Origin: Phlegmacium glaucopus
Taxonomy: Eukaryota > Basidiomycota > Agaricomycetes > Agaricales > Cortinariaceae
Direction of reading: 5' to 3'
DNA: 64,000 nt
Assembly (NCBI GenBank): GCA_015039465.1
Contig: MU130381.1
Span: 793,108-857,107 of the forward strand
Each line of letters opens with the position of its first letter. Position 1 is the stretch's first letter. The translations under genes were made by a program, and so were the position numbers. Shown one piece after another: positions 9,977 to 22,216 of the stretch. The notes beneath the pieces were generated by a model. That model was not told where the DNA came from. It saw nothing but the letters and a program-made list of their open reading frames with translations, and made no database searches.

Positions 9977-10481
9977 ACAATCCGATCCGCGTCCTAGCTA
10001 AAGTAGTGTAATGTCTTATGTGAGTATATGATGTTGGGGTCAAAATAACATAGGGATCTCCAGACACAGCCTGGTTTTGACTATGCTGAGTCTTATAGTG
10101 TTTTTCCGTCATGCTTTTTACATGGTGGATATTTCAAAGGCATGTATGTTGATTTGTCGAACTCAGAAGATTCATGTACAACGGTTATAAGAATAGCCCC
10201 CAGCCGCTTCCGCAAAAACAGCTATCATGGTTATCGTCTTTATAATATACTAATCATGATCATTATGAACGCCCAAAATTGTTGGAACAGGTAAGAATAC
10301 ATGAGAATAATGTGGTTTGACAGAGGGAGAAAACGAAAGCAAGGAAGAAGTACAAGGGGAAGGAATGATCCACACTGAAAACGACCAGATAAAAGAAAGC
10401 CAAAACAACCTTATGTGTATATGAAATCAGAATGCTTGGATGGGTGCTGTATGAAAGAGTATCAAGACTCGCAGGGAGGTT
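9977..10481. other. Shared 3' region between ERD2 and the NACHT gene
   Basis: The two genes converge here. The stretch is AT-rich and shows no ORF worth calling; it presumably holds both 3' UTRs. Confidence 0.6.
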
Positions 10482-12779
10482 CTAAACGATTAAATCAAAA
10501 GTCTCGCCTTTTCCGTATAAATTCGGTGTTGCCCATTCATTATGTACACTTGAATTCTCAGAGGTAGCCTCTTCTCGTTCGGTAGGGGTCGAGATCGAAA
10601 AGTCTGATTCCTCTGAATGTATAGTGGAAGGAGAATGTATAGTGGAAGGAAGAATCTCAAATCCGACGTTACCGATCCTTCGGTATACCTCCTCCGAAGG
10701 ACGGCTGAGGACGAGGAAACGAACGTGAGATGGAAGTCTCTGAATGACCGGACCAGTGAGGAAATCCAACAATAGCTCCAGAACCTCAGGAGTACAATTG
10801 TTTAGGTCGTCGAGCACAATTAGTAAAGGATAATCAGGTTGCCAGTAAGGTAGATTGCTGGAGCGTAGATTTATGAGGGGGTCCACAACAAGTTTCTGGA
10901 ACTTCGATTCTAACGTCCCAGAAACAGTTGAGAGCGTCTTTATCTCATGAGCCATCAGTTTCTCTACATCCGGCTCGACAGCAGAGATCTGGTGCATGAT
11001 GGTGGCTGGAAACGAATCAAGGAGTTGCTTGCTCTTCATCCCTTTCCGAGAATGATGATCGAAAGAAAAATAGGCTCCAAAGAACCCAAGCTGACTAAAT
11101 GCTTCTATAATCTGTCTCGCTAGGTAGCTTTTCCCACACCCCGCTGCACCAGAGAGATAGAAAATCCTTGGGCTTGAATCATCGACTGAAGAGAGAGCCC
11201 AACTGGATATCAGTCGGATTGGAGTATGGTAATAAGGAGCTGGTCCTTCCTCGAAGATTATTGGAAGATGGGCTTCGACCCTATCCAAGGGGGGCAGGCC
11301 TGACTCTGCATCTACTAAGGTAGGTCTAGGTCAATGTCGGACAACACAAGGGTAGAAGAAGAGACCGACTCAAGTCAGGTAGGTTGGTCACTCTTCGTGA
11401 CTGTTCGGGGGGCGATGGCTTTGTCTGTTGCACGTCACGTAGACAGGGCTGGAGAGACTTGAAATAAGTCATCCATGCAGAAACTTTGAATTCTAGATGG
11501 GCCCGCGCCAAAACTATCAAGCCGTCAACATTTTTGAATGAAACAACAAGACATGCGGCCTTACATTCTGCAGTCATAAATACGGCGACGGTCCACAGAC
11601 TTTTGACCACGTTGCCAAATAGCTCAGTCAACGAAACGCTATGCGAGTCCTTGAAGGGTTGGTGAGGAGTAAGAGATCTATGATGGTCAAATATCATATT
11701 AATGGTCTCCAGCAAGCCGACAACAACTCTTGCGCAGTGGGTGTTTTCTGATTCACATGACTAAGGCGAAATGGGGATACATAGCTGCTTTATATTGACA
11801 CGACGATAATGAAACTCACCGTTCTGACAGCAGTCAACGCACCGTGCATGACATCAGCCATGCAGCGAACCTTTTATAGAGGAATTATCGGACTGGTAAG
11901 AGAAAAAAAATTGAGATGTGGCTTACGTCCGTTCCCATCAGCATGTTTGAAAAGTACCCGATACCTGCCGCCATTTGTTGTAACTCCTTCAAGGATTCCT
12001 GTTTGTATTTCTCTGCCGCTTGTTTTATAGCGCCAGCCGCAATTGCCTTTGCTGTTGATTCAGTAGGCAACTCTCGAACTTTGACTTGTAATGACACATC
12101 CTGGTAAGGTGAACGACATTTAACCTCCAATTGCAAGGCTAGGATCAAGTGTATGTTAGGTTGACATCGAGGAAGTGAAAGAATTTTCCCTTACATGCGT
12201 CCCGAATGTCTTTCGACTTTTGCTCTGACTTTTCCATAAGTTCAAGCAGATTACTGATTGTATAGTCGGCTGTGGATCCGATCACAGGGCGTTTACCTAC
12301 AACAGATCGACCTTCCACAACAAATTTCACTTTGGAGGATTCAGTCAAAGTCATTCTGGTGGCTCGTTTATTACTCGTTTGTCGAGTGAGGGTATGAGAC
12401 TCACTGAGGAAGATTCACTTCCCAAACAATGATATCCCCTGATTTCAATTTTTTACCTTTACTTGTGGTTTCTCTATGTAATTGTTCCTTGTTCGTCGTG
12501 TTCTCAACAACAATGGCTGATCCAACAGAAAGGCCTTTCAGACGATCAACTGGTACAAGGTGGATGATTGAAGAACTAATGTGCTGGCTGTGAAATTACT
12601 CACTGTGAAACTGTATTTGCTTGGTAGCCTCTCTGGGTGATTGCGGATCCGCGAATGTGTTGAAGTGCACTAGCTTTTGGTCATCTAACTGTCTCCTGCA
12701 GTGACGAGTAAGAAAATATAATGAAGAAAGATGAACCATCGATAACATACACTGATATTCTCTTCTCTTTGGATGGCAT
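10482..12779 (-). CDS. NACHT-domain STAND P-loop NTPase with C2-like N-terminal region
   Basis: Eight exons join without a phase conflict: 12751-12779, 12604-12695, 12405-12549, 12195-12355, 11927-12138, 11820-11870, 11439-11760 and 10482-11314, giving 614 residues. Residues about 1-160 read like a beta-sandwich of C2 type (DIIVWEVNLP, then SKVKFVVEGR, then LQLEVKCRSPYQDVSLQVKV). A helical linker follows (about 165-330, TAKAIAAGAIKQAAEKYKQE). The NTPase carries Walker A GAAGCGKS at 393-400 and Walker B LLIVLDDL at 501-508, then LVLSRPSEEV. Fungal NACHT proteins are NLR-like switches, often linked to non-self recognition or cell death; the role here is inferred. The protein stops about 60 residues after the RPSEEV segment in a Ser/Thr/Glu-rich tail, with no WD40, ankyrin or TPR sensor repeats, which most relatives have. 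An 18-bp tandem duplication (10615-10650) lies in that tail. Confidence 0.85.
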
Positions 12780-13229
12780 GGTTGTCTGAAATGGATCTTG
12801 GGAAATCTCAAGTCGAAGGTGACGGGAATCTGAGAAGTCAACAAGCTGAGACAAAGATCTTTATACCGAGCACGCAGCAGGTGCCTGCCACTGCTTTTGG
12901 AGCGTCTAGGTTACTTTTGGCGAGGACTTCCGAGAATGCCACTGATCGAGTGTTTACACGTGTGACCTATCTGCCAAGTAGGACGGTATTATAGCCAGAA
13001 AACGGCAATTTGGTAACTCATGTGTACACTGTACAGCTTTAAGGCTATGCAAGACTCGGGTGCGGATTCAATGACCAAGAGGTTGGCTTCAATCCAAATG
13101 GACGATGTAATTGGCTTGTGTGTATTTTTTTCCCCTCACGGTCAAGGTCACGTGCCCACGGGGATCCGTGGCAGTAGCTTATACCTTGCTTTTCTCCTTC
13201 ACCTGCCCTGAAAAAGAATTCCGCCCTTC
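12780..13229. other. Divergent promoter region, NACHT gene / L-type lectin gene
   Basis: 450 bp between two divergent start codons. A CACGTG E-box-like hexamer lies near 13150. No ORF here is supported. Confidence 0.5.
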
Positions 13230-14948
13230 ATGCTGTCGCGGTGTATGAACAGCGCACTCACTGCTGCGCTCCTAATTTCGGGCCTACTTGTCGGATTCGC
13301 TCAGGCAGGAACAGAGGAAAAGACTGTAACGCGGTTGGGGAATCAGACGATTGAACGGGTGGGTACTGGTTACATTTGGGTGTGAAGGTGGACGATGCTG
13401 CTGTCAATTTCATGGTCTACAAGAACAACATCGGCTCTCAATACATTAATACCCTCACTACAGTATGGGGATGTATAATAACCGCCTTACCGCCTTTCTG
13501 CAAATCTTTCCTTTCTATACTCGGACTGAAAGCATTTCTCCAGACATTACAACTCCGCACACATTCAATATACGCACCATATATCGATCAAGACTTGCAA
13601 AACCGGTATTCCATCATTCAAACCTTTTGGTGATTTTATTATTGACTGAAAATTTCTAACTAGATGGTGGGATTTTGGTGCCGATGCCTACATCGTTCGT
13701 CTGTCGTTTCTTGTTGAACCCGAATCTTATCATATCCGCACGTATTAGAACACAAATAAACACATCCGTCTGACGAACAACTGGCCATCACAGATGGTAG
13801 TACCCTCTGTTTCTCATATATGCATCATATTGATTCAAGTTTCCACAGGGATGGCTATGGTCACGTCTCGCATTCACAGCTACGAACTTTGTTATCGAAA
13901 TCGAATTCAAGGTAAGAGATGTCAAGCCTACCTTTCTCCCCCGAGTCCCCCGATACCATTCATATCTAGGTCTCGGGCGGCTCTTCACATCTATATGGTG
14001 ATGGTATGGCTGTGTGGCTAACCAAAGACCGCGTTCAACCTGGACCAGTATTTGGAAACAAAGACGAGTTTGAGGGTCTGGGTATATTTTTAGACACGTT
14101 GGGCTCTTTGTCTTCTCTTTTTTGCATCCGACTTCATTCTATCTATCTAGATATGCCAACGGTCATCATGACTACGATTTCCCAATGGTTATCGGCGTTC
14201 TCGGTGACGGCAAGACGAAATACAACAACGATAACGATGGCATTGATCAATCTATCGGCCACTGCTCTGTATGCCTTTTTTTCGAAACATCTACTTACAA
14301 AGACTCAATTATTTCTCGAAAGGCCAACTATAGACGCACCAACGTAGCGACGAAACTGAAGCTGACATATGTCAAAGATAATTTCCTTGATGTCAGTCCT
14401 TATATCTATCTTTCACCTCTATTCTTGCTTACGCGTGGTTTGTTAGGTCAAAGTTCAGTACAAAGCTTGTAAGCATCATTACATTTTGTTTAAAATAAGA
14501 ACATACCTTGATCACATACCTAGGGGATGATTGGACCGACTGCTTCTTCGTTTCAAAGATTGCTCTTCCACCTAACCCTTTCCTTGGTTTCACCGCCTTG
14601 ACCGGCGACGTCTCTGACTCCCATGAGTATGCCTTCCTAACTTGTGCATTTACATTTGTCATTTACACGCTGTCATTTTTCAGCATAATCTCTATCACAA
14701 GTTATACCGCGATTCTATCCCAAGTAACCTCTGAACCTAACAAGCTAAACAAAACCGTTTTCACAAGTTCCGGTGGAGGAACATGGCTTGGGTTCTTCTT
14801 CAAACTCTTCCTCTTCGCAGGCATTGTTGCTGGAGGATATTATGGTTATCAGGAATATCTTCGAAGACAGAGGTATGGAGATGGTATCAACTTTGGAGCA
14901 CGCCTTGGAGGCTTTTCAGACATGATTTCCGGCAATAGGCGTTATTGA
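13230..14948 (+). CDS. L-type lectin cargo receptor (VIP36/Emp47-like)
   Basis: Eleven exons (13230-13358, 13544-13605, 13664-13694, 13749-13796, 13849-13911, 13970-14097, 14151-14268, 14323-14391, 14447-14468, 14524-14626, 14684-14948) give 345 residues with every phase consistent. Residues 1-26 are a signal peptide. The leguminous-type lectin domain follows: RTHSIYAPYIDQDLQNRWW, DFGADAYINTNKHIRLT, HLYGDGMAVWLTKDR, GPVFGNKDEFEGLGIFLDT, then KLKLTYVKDNFLDV and FLGFTALTGDVSDSHD. The Asp and Asn residues of the metal/sugar site region (GDGMA, YNNDNDG) are present. A membrane span (WLGFFFKLFLFAGIVAGG) near the C-terminus leaves a short cytosolic tail ending RRY. Such proteins carry high-mannose glycoproteins between ER and Golgi. 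Intron 1 (185 bp) is longer than the others and could hide a small exon. Confidence 0.93.
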
Positions 14949-15648
14949 ATGTCATCAGTGCTTAGTCCTCTGGGTGCTTGTATATGAAAAAAAAAACGGC
15001 TTCATTCATTCGCGGAGAGGTTTAATCAGCTTAAATTCAACAGGAGGGATGAATAAGGTTGTATGTAAGTGCTACAGAGAACTTTTGTATATATATTTGC
15101 GAGGAAAATACCCATGTAAGGGAGTTCTGAAGAAAAGGCATGAAAAAGATATTGTACTATCTACTTGCAGGATGTGAAAAACTACACTACTTATTTGTAA
15201 CTACTGAATACTATTGCTACGTAAAAAAAAAGATGGGATCGAGATATGTATATCTTGCCGTGGTGCTGGGGTTGGTGATAAATGTGAGTGTGGGGAATAA
15301 TTTGCAGTAACTACAGCCTTGGAAGGGTCACTAACGCCCACCCCAGAGGGAACAGAAAAACGAGAGAAATGATGAACACGATGTAGTAAAGGACAAATGG
15401 GGGCTGATGTGCATGTGAGCTAGAACGACAGATAATTGAAAAAAAAAGCTCTTGACAGAGGCAAAGATAAAAGGCTACACTACTAAGAGATATCCAGATG
15501 CAAGAGACATAAGAAAAGCACAAATTTCGAGAAAAATATTGACCTGGCATGAAAGAAAAGAAAAAAAAAGGAAGAGAGAGAAAAGGCACAAGGTGTGACG
15601 GAAACCACTTTGGTCAATATTCTTCATACCCATCACACGCTAAAAATA
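14949..15648. other. Convergent 3' regions of the lectin and Kap104 genes
   Basis: A-rich tracts (14989-14998, 15438-15446, 15559-15569) and no credible gene. The hydrophobic minus-strand frame at 15311-15589 is the translation of an A/G-rich strand and is not called. Confidence 0.55.
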
Positions 15649-18600
15649 TTACACGCCATATCTTGTCGCTAAACGTTCTTGAATGGCAGGGGGGAAAGCG
15701 GCCACTTGGGCAGCCCAGCCAGCTTCGTCGTGCTGCTTGAATCCCAGAAGTAGAGTTTGGAACATATTGTTCAACTCTGGCGAAGGTTGGTTCCAGCGAA
15801 TAATGGAATTGCAGAACCAGAGTAAGCTCTAGATGAAGAAAGGAGAGAAGTTAGATCTACATCATATACATCAACTTGTGGTAAACAGACCTTAGCCATA
15901 CCGGCAGGGTTTGTCTGCACAAGTGTGCAAAGACCACGGAAGGCAGAGTCCTTCTCTTCGTTATCACGGATCTCATACAACGCTTGACACCAAGCCTGGG
16001 CAAATTCATGAAGATGTGGGGCAACGAGGGCTGGATGCATCAAGCCAATTCGTCCTATAGAAACGGCAGCGTTCTCATGAAGGCTTCTCGGTGCCTTGGG
16101 ATGTAGAAGAATAGGGATGAGCCTTGAGATGAGAGGCTGAACCCATTGTTGGAACTCGAGATCATCTATCAGGGATACGTAGACATCAGTAAAGAAAAGA
16201 GGATTACCACTGAAATTGGTGCTGACCACGACCATAGCGCAAAGCAACTTCCCCAACCGACCATGCTGCGTTATTTGAAGCACTAACAAACTCGAATTTC
16301 GGTTCCGGATCCAGCTGTAAAATCAACTCTTGCATAATGCCTGGCATAGCCGGACGCAAGAGGGGGAAACATCCCATCGCCAGATCACCCACGAGTGCAT
16401 ATGCAGATTGCCTTACGGGTGCTTGAGGATGCTTGAGACAAATCGTGAGTAAACCGAGAAGGTTTGGTTGACTGTTTGTAATCAAAGGTTCGAGAGACAT
16501 GGTAAGGCCTTGAATGAGACCAGAGAGCAAGTCGAGGGCTACGACGAGGAAGGCCTTGTCTGGCTCATCGAGGTCGGCGTTCTGCTGGTATTGTTGGTAC
16601 TGGAGAAGTGACGAATGAATGATGTTGTTGCATCGTTCAAACACAGGGCCTGCGTAGGGAAGGAATGCCGGGCCCATCGCAATGGTGACGGATGCTAGAC
16701 ACTGGAAAGGGGAAGAGATGTATAAGCAGCTAGAAAAAAAGCATCGAATATGAATTTCTCACTTCAAGCAAAGGAATGAGATCTTCATCATCATCTTTTA
16801 GCTTTGACCATCGATTTGTCAAAGGTGGCATAAGGATATCGACATAGACAGCATTTTGCAAGGCCCTTCCAACTGCGTCGGCTAACGTACCCACAGCATC
16901 ATAGAGAATCAACATATTCTTGTGTTGATATTTGTCAAAAGCAAGTACCAGGTTGCGTAGAACCGGTTCTAGGTAGGGCGCCAGCTCAGCACCAGCGTCC
17001 TCTTCAAGGGTGGCAAACGCGCTACAACCAGCCTCTTGAACCCGTTTGTTGTTATCTAAGACCATTCTGAGAAGCTGTGACGAGATATGAACACCAACTT
17101 CATGAGCTCTAAAGGAAAGAACTTACGCCTTCCATCGTAGGAATGAAATATAGGTTCTTGTGCTCATCTGATTTAGGTTGTGTACACCAACTTGCGTAAC
17201 GACCAAGGGTCCAACAGGTGATCGAACGTACGAGCGGCTAAATGAGATAAATGAGATACTACGCGAAAAAAAGGAAAGGGTTCTGGGATGAACCTTGGGA
17301 TCACTCAGCGTGTTGATAAGGTAAGGAATAAGAGTAGGAAGATGAGGTTCGATGGCTTCAATACAGCCTGTTAAATTATGCTGCTGGTTAGTTAATGAGT
17401 ACAGATAAGAGGATCAAAAACAAACCCTCAGCCATAGCTCCCAACGCCAAAATACCACTCTCCCGCTGCAACCAATCACTACTCCATAACTTATCTTTCA
17501 AGGGACCTAACAAGACCCGCAAAAGATCACCCGAAAACCGGACAGCGAGTACATCCAGCGCAGCAGCGGCACATTTCCTGAGATTCCACTCCGTTGTCAT
17601 CTCGTCCGCAAAATCATCATCATCAAGATCATAGTCATCCTCTTCATCAGAATCAAAAAGTTCTTGACCGTAGGATCCGATTCGCTGCTTCGGTGGTTCC
17701 ACAGCTATATCGCCATCGCCACCTTCGCGTTCGAAACCGTGATTTTTTCCTCCATAATGGCGTGGCTTGATGTCGGTGTCCTTGTCAGGTACTGCGGCAT
17801 CCTCCGCATCACCTTCCAACCATAAAAGGTCGTCATCTCCGTATACCATGCAATCCAATAACGTGGGTCCTACTTGATCCAGTAAGGGAAGCAGACAGGG
17901 GGCGAGATCCTGATCTTCGGCAAATGTAAGCCAGAATTCGCAAGCTTCCAGGGCAACGTTCTCGTTCTTGTCTTTGGTAGAATACAGCATGTATTGAGCT
18001 ACGTTTGACATCTCTGGCATGAGCTTGTCTGGCCGAGCGGCCAGGAGGAGAACGAGCGACTGACAGACGTGACGACGCACTGAAGGATCGTCGTCGGAAG
18101 CACGCTTAAAAAGACAAGCAATGAATGCGTCAATGTGAACAAAGAGGGATTGACAATTAATGGGTACAAAATAACCCAGACAAGCCACGGCGTGGGCTCG
18201 CATTTTAGGAGATGGATGGTCAGAGAGAGCAAGGAACTTTGGAATCATGAAATCGAGAGGTCGTGTTCCGTTAATCTCGATGTCCATTTTACGAGGATAA
18301 TCCTCGCAAGCCTTTTCCAGGGCATTAAATGCAGACTGCATGAAGAAAAAATGTAAATCAGCATCATTTACGACAGAGTTTCGAAGGAAGCAAAAAAATC
18401 AACGATCATCATAACGCGGCATAAAGAGTGGGTCAAAAGACATAGCGCCAGAGATCCTTGATTGAGGGGTGAGCAAGGACGGAAAAACTCACCTCTTGCC
18501 TCTCCAAATCGTCAGAATCAAGAGCCAAAAGAAGATGATGGAGACACTCTGGCCAATTTCTTGGCTCGAGGACACCAAGGAAGGCAACGATATCCTGGCT

Positions 18601-18980
18601 CGCCGCACTGCGAATCATGGCTGCTTTGTCGTTAAAAGCTGATAACACTGCCGTTTTGACAAATTCTGATACATCGGGGGGAGCACTAAGGATTAATCGA
18701 GCATTGTTCTTCAGTAGGTAACCCGCAATGGTTCGTATACGCTCTTCTTCATGCGTCAATGTGCTCAAGATGTATGCGAGATAGGCTATGTACTCTGGTG
18801 CACGCGTAAAATGGTTAAGTTTCTGACATATATAGTCAGGTTTATCAATCAGAGGTTAATGGGATCAGACAAGCGTACCTCAGTGATGCTACGCTGCACA
18901 GTGGCACTGGTGGTGGTTGACTCATGGATAGTTTGGAGAATTTCCTGGAGACCCGCTGGCTGTGGCGCCCAGGGCGACAT
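15649..18980 (-). CDS. KAP104: Transportin / importin beta-2 (Kap104 family)
   Basis: A multi-exon HEAT-repeat karyopherin. ATG 18980 opens with [20 protein letters not shown], matching the transportin N-terminus. Then come [18 protein letters not shown], the long exon 17388-18341 with [24 protein letters not shown] text ([18 protein letters not shown]), the acidic H8-type loop ([20 protein letters not shown]) and [18 protein letters not shown], later [53 protein letters not shown], and [20 protein letters not shown]. The C-terminus is [16 protein letters not shown] with TAA at 15649. Transportin imports PY-NLS cargo such as hnRNP-type RNA-binding proteins and is released by RanGTP. The exon order matches the protein order of human TNPO1 and yeast Kap104 throughout, so the call is firm. 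Some internal exon borders are not fixed here. Confidence 0.95.
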
Positions 18981-19373
18981 TTTGTCAAAGAAATACGCGT
19001 TTAAAGGGAAAAATGAAACTGGGGGAACAGAGAAGAGTGAGTTCAAGTCTCCCAACAGTCAATAATCTTTCACTTCTTTGTTGACATCTATTGCCACAAC
19101 CATGACAGTCACATTGTCACTCTATTACAAACTATGTATGTACAGTCATCATGGAATGTCGAACAAGATAAAGGTACCAGCCTAGAGCAAATATCGATAA
19201 ATTTGATATCATTTTGAACTGTTGTCATACATACACAACCCGCTGGGGTTCATGGCGACGGTCTAACCCTGTTTTGTAACTAAATCCTGATTTACCTAAG
19301 GATTCTGACAAATGAAAAGCGGTTCACCAAAAGATAAAAACAGAACTCTATACCTCACACGTTCACCGGCATA
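18981..19373. other. Kap104 promoter and FSH1 3' region
   Basis: Tandem minus-strand genes; nothing else is visible in this stretch. Confidence 0.5.
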
Positions 19374-20636
19374 TCATAAATTCGTCATCACAGCAGCCCT
19401 ATAAGACCCTGCCTGGCGTGAAGCGTCCGACTCCGAATTGACTGCGCCGACACTCGGCGATGGGTGTGGTTCACTAGGATCACTCATATAATTAGCTAAA
19501 AACTTTCGCCAGCTGCCTTGAGATGGTACAAAGTGACCTAAGCATAATCAGTGACCCAATGCACTACTACAGGTACGTGACTCACCACCGTTATGTTCCT
19601 CTACGCGTGAATTCTTCGATACTTCTATTAATTGGCGTGAGCGTTCTTCCACCACGACGACGTCCGTCTTGCCGAGGATATGAAGAGTAGGGGTCGAGTA
19701 ATTCGGCTCTAAGAATTCCAGAGAGAAAGGGTCATTTAGCCGAAAACCGGACACGGAGATGCAGAATTGTCTGATATCGATAAATGATCAATAACGGAAA
19801 AAAAAAAAGATGGAAGTAGTTACAGTGGAGGATGCGGTGATTTTCCATCAACTAGAAATTCCGGGTAGAGATGGGGACGCTCCAACTGCCAGTAAATTGT
19901 GTCAACTCATAAGTCGGGGCATAGTGACTCAAGCTAACATACGAGTGCAGCTATAACAGCGGCAAATGCACCCCCTTGGCTGGAAGCAGAATATAGGAAC
20001 TATGACAAAAAAACAAACGAACTTTCGAACCTAAATCCAAGGACTCCCTAGTAGATCAGAGAAAAGGCATCATCAGCATTGAACCTCAATGAAAGAGGCA
20101 CTCAAACCGATGAGATAAAGGTGAAAAGAACACCACGAACATTAAATCTCTGGGTCACCAACAAATCCCGAATCGCCAATATTGAAGTTTGTAGTCCATC
20201 CGCCTTAGTACGAGCTTCATTGGATCGCCACCAGCCGCGAAGGGCTAGGTTAAGATCAGGAGCTTCCTCCGCTGCTGCCTCCAGTTGGGGTTCTGAATCA
20301 AATCGAGAGTGCACTTCAGAGGGTAAGAGTATATGTGGGGCGTTGACAAAAACTAAACCAGGTTGAGCTAAAATTTGTATGTTGGTTCCACTTCAACGCA
20401 CCAAAATCAACATTGTTTTTGCACTCCTTGCGGATGGCACCTAACTTTCAGATGCGTAGGATTCAAGTTAACCATCAAGTTTTAAATTCGAGGAGGGCTG
20501 TCAAACACACTGACCCGTTTGCTGAAGATGACGGCATTCTGTGCATATCTATGAGCATAGGATCAGAGTGAAACCCCACTGGTTTTGGTTTTGATAGACG
20601 AATATACCCATGCAAGACTAGGACCCTCTTCATCAT
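19374..20636 (-). CDS. FSH1-family serine hydrolase
   Basis: About 260 residues of alpha/beta-hydrolase fold, broken by several short introns. The start is one of two adjacent ATGs (20636 or 20633), leading into MKRVLVLHGYAQNAVIFSKR; then LGAIRKECKNNVDFVFVNAP, a WW-containing segment, and QRFN joined to GVLGFSQGGAFAAVIAAL, which holds the nucleophile elbow. The acid is probably the Asp in HILGKTDVVV, and the base the His in NGGHFVPS. The catalytic Ser codon (AG|C) is split by the intron 19980-20030. Fungal Fsh1-3 and human OVCA2 are esterase-like enzymes; the natural substrate is unclear. The tail after FLANYMSDP is Ser-rich and probably flexible. Confidence 0.9.
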
Positions 20637-21090
20637 AAATGTCTCCGAGTCGCTTGAGCTGAGCCGAGAGATCTAGAATTTGATTGCTGTCACTACCAGC
20701 GAACTTATTTTTAAAATTATTTATTTTCCCGCGATCCTATTGATAGGCATGCTAATCCTCTTCCTCTCGAGTCAGATGTCTTGATTAGACAACAGAGAAA
20801 GAGAGAGGAAAATTGAAATATTTGAGTACCGTAAAGGAGTCAAATATTTGGTGAGAATACGAATTCCTTGTTGAAGAAGCTCTCTTCATTGAGAAGTGTT
20901 TGTACCTATGATGTACTAGTATACAACTTCTGCTTGACATTATCTTATCCGATAATGAGCATGCGCTCGTCCCCACATTGTGGATTGTGATGATTGTCCG
21001 CCCTTCGGACACCTAGTTTTGAGTGGCGATAACACCAGAAAGCCGCCCCGCAAGCTCAGCTTCTAATTGCCTCTTTCCTTCTGAACCCGA
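20637..21090. other. FSH1 promoter and HNH gene 3' region
   Basis: Short unrelated frames only; no supported gene. Confidence 0.5.
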
Positions 21091-22216
21091 TCACCAACTA
21101 CCACTCGAAAGATTGAAGCCTCCCTCGCGAAGGTCAATATCGGGATCAAACCGCCTCGGGGATCTACCGCTTTCTCTGGCACCTTTGACATGTCGAAGGA
21201 CGCACTGACGAAAATGGTCTCGAAAAAGATCTGCAGATGGGAGATAGCGTTCCTCCACATTAGGATTTCGGTAGAATATTTTGCCATGCGGTGAGCGATT
21301 GGGATCGCGTCCAACAAAATCATAAATGCGGTAGTTATCCTGCAGAACAATCGTATCATAATGGATATCCAAAGTTGAAAAATATATATAAAGACTTACG
21401 TCAGGGTTTACACCAATAGAATAGTCGTCAAACATACGATGTTCTGCCGAGGAGCACAAGAAACCCTGTTGAACAGAGTTTAATTCGAATCCAGAAGGAA
21501 TCTCCTCATCATTTATGAAGCGTTTGAAGTCCAACTCATTCCACTGAGGAGAAGTAAGGAATGAAGCATTAATTCGACTATATCAAACTCACAAGGTCAG
21601 TCTCGCTGAGAGGGAAAATATGGGCAGCTTCAAATCCTGTATAATCTTGACCCGCTACCAGCTGACCCGTAATACAGCAACGTGAGTCGCGATCTCTGAC
21701 TCGCGTTACAAAATTTATATCCTATCTGACATTTCAGTGGATCTGAGTGCCGAGTAAATTTCAACCAACGTGTGGAGTACATGTGTATGTTCGCGTGCGG
21801 GGAAGATCCGTGGTCAAGTACACACTGATCTGTCCCGAATCTATAGCATTCATATGAACTAAGGGCGCTGGAAAGCTACAGCAAAGAAGCTCACCGGGTA
21901 GGGTACGTATGACGTACCTGCCAGGTTGAATTTCTTCCTGACTTCTAGAATCAAGTGCTGCCCCAGTGGCCCCACCGGCGGCGCGGTTGTTATCGAATTG
22001 ACAGGGGTACAGAGCCCACTCGACGGGCATAGTGCATATCTCATTGATCCAACTAATGAACGTACTGATTGGAACGCCTCCATGCTGGAAGAAGCCTGCC
22101 ATACGTTAGGAGACTACATCCATGCGTAGCAGAAAGCCTCCGCAGAACTCACCAGCCACTTCCACCCCGTTCGCAGAGCTGAACACATGTACATTGCGTT
22201 TCGGAATCGCTGCCAT
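21091..22216 (-). CDS. HNH endonuclease domain (HNH_2-type) protein
   Basis: Six exons (22153-22216, 21895-22095, 21824-21867, 21593-21721, 21400-21543, 21091-21339) give 276 residues. The N-terminal half (AGFFQHGGVPISTFISWINE...) has no family I can name, but it recurs in basidiomycete proteins of this kind, from memory. The HNH module sits in the second half: RVRDRDSRCCITGQ, then FEAAHIFPLSETDLWNELDF, FELNSVQQGFLCSSAEHRMF and DDYSIGVNPD. These fit the C..TG, xxHI.P, N...L....H..FD pattern of HNH_2. No signal peptide or membrane span is seen, so it is probably intracellular; nuclease activity is unproven. The 60-bp intron 21340-21399 is stop-free and a multiple of three, so its retention would add 20 residues right after the HNH core. 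Confidence 0.82.

Noticed and set aside
11326..11440. C-terminal end LPLCCPTLT read through from the NACHT exon at 11439-11760
   Set aside because: A GTGACG donor at 11438 and a CCTTAG acceptor at 11315 join the frames into a NACHT protein; the read-through is intronic.
15311..15589. Hydrophobic 92-residue minus-strand frame resembling a membrane protein
   Set aside because: It is the translation of an A/G-rich plus strand in a convergent 3' UTR region, with no start context or family.
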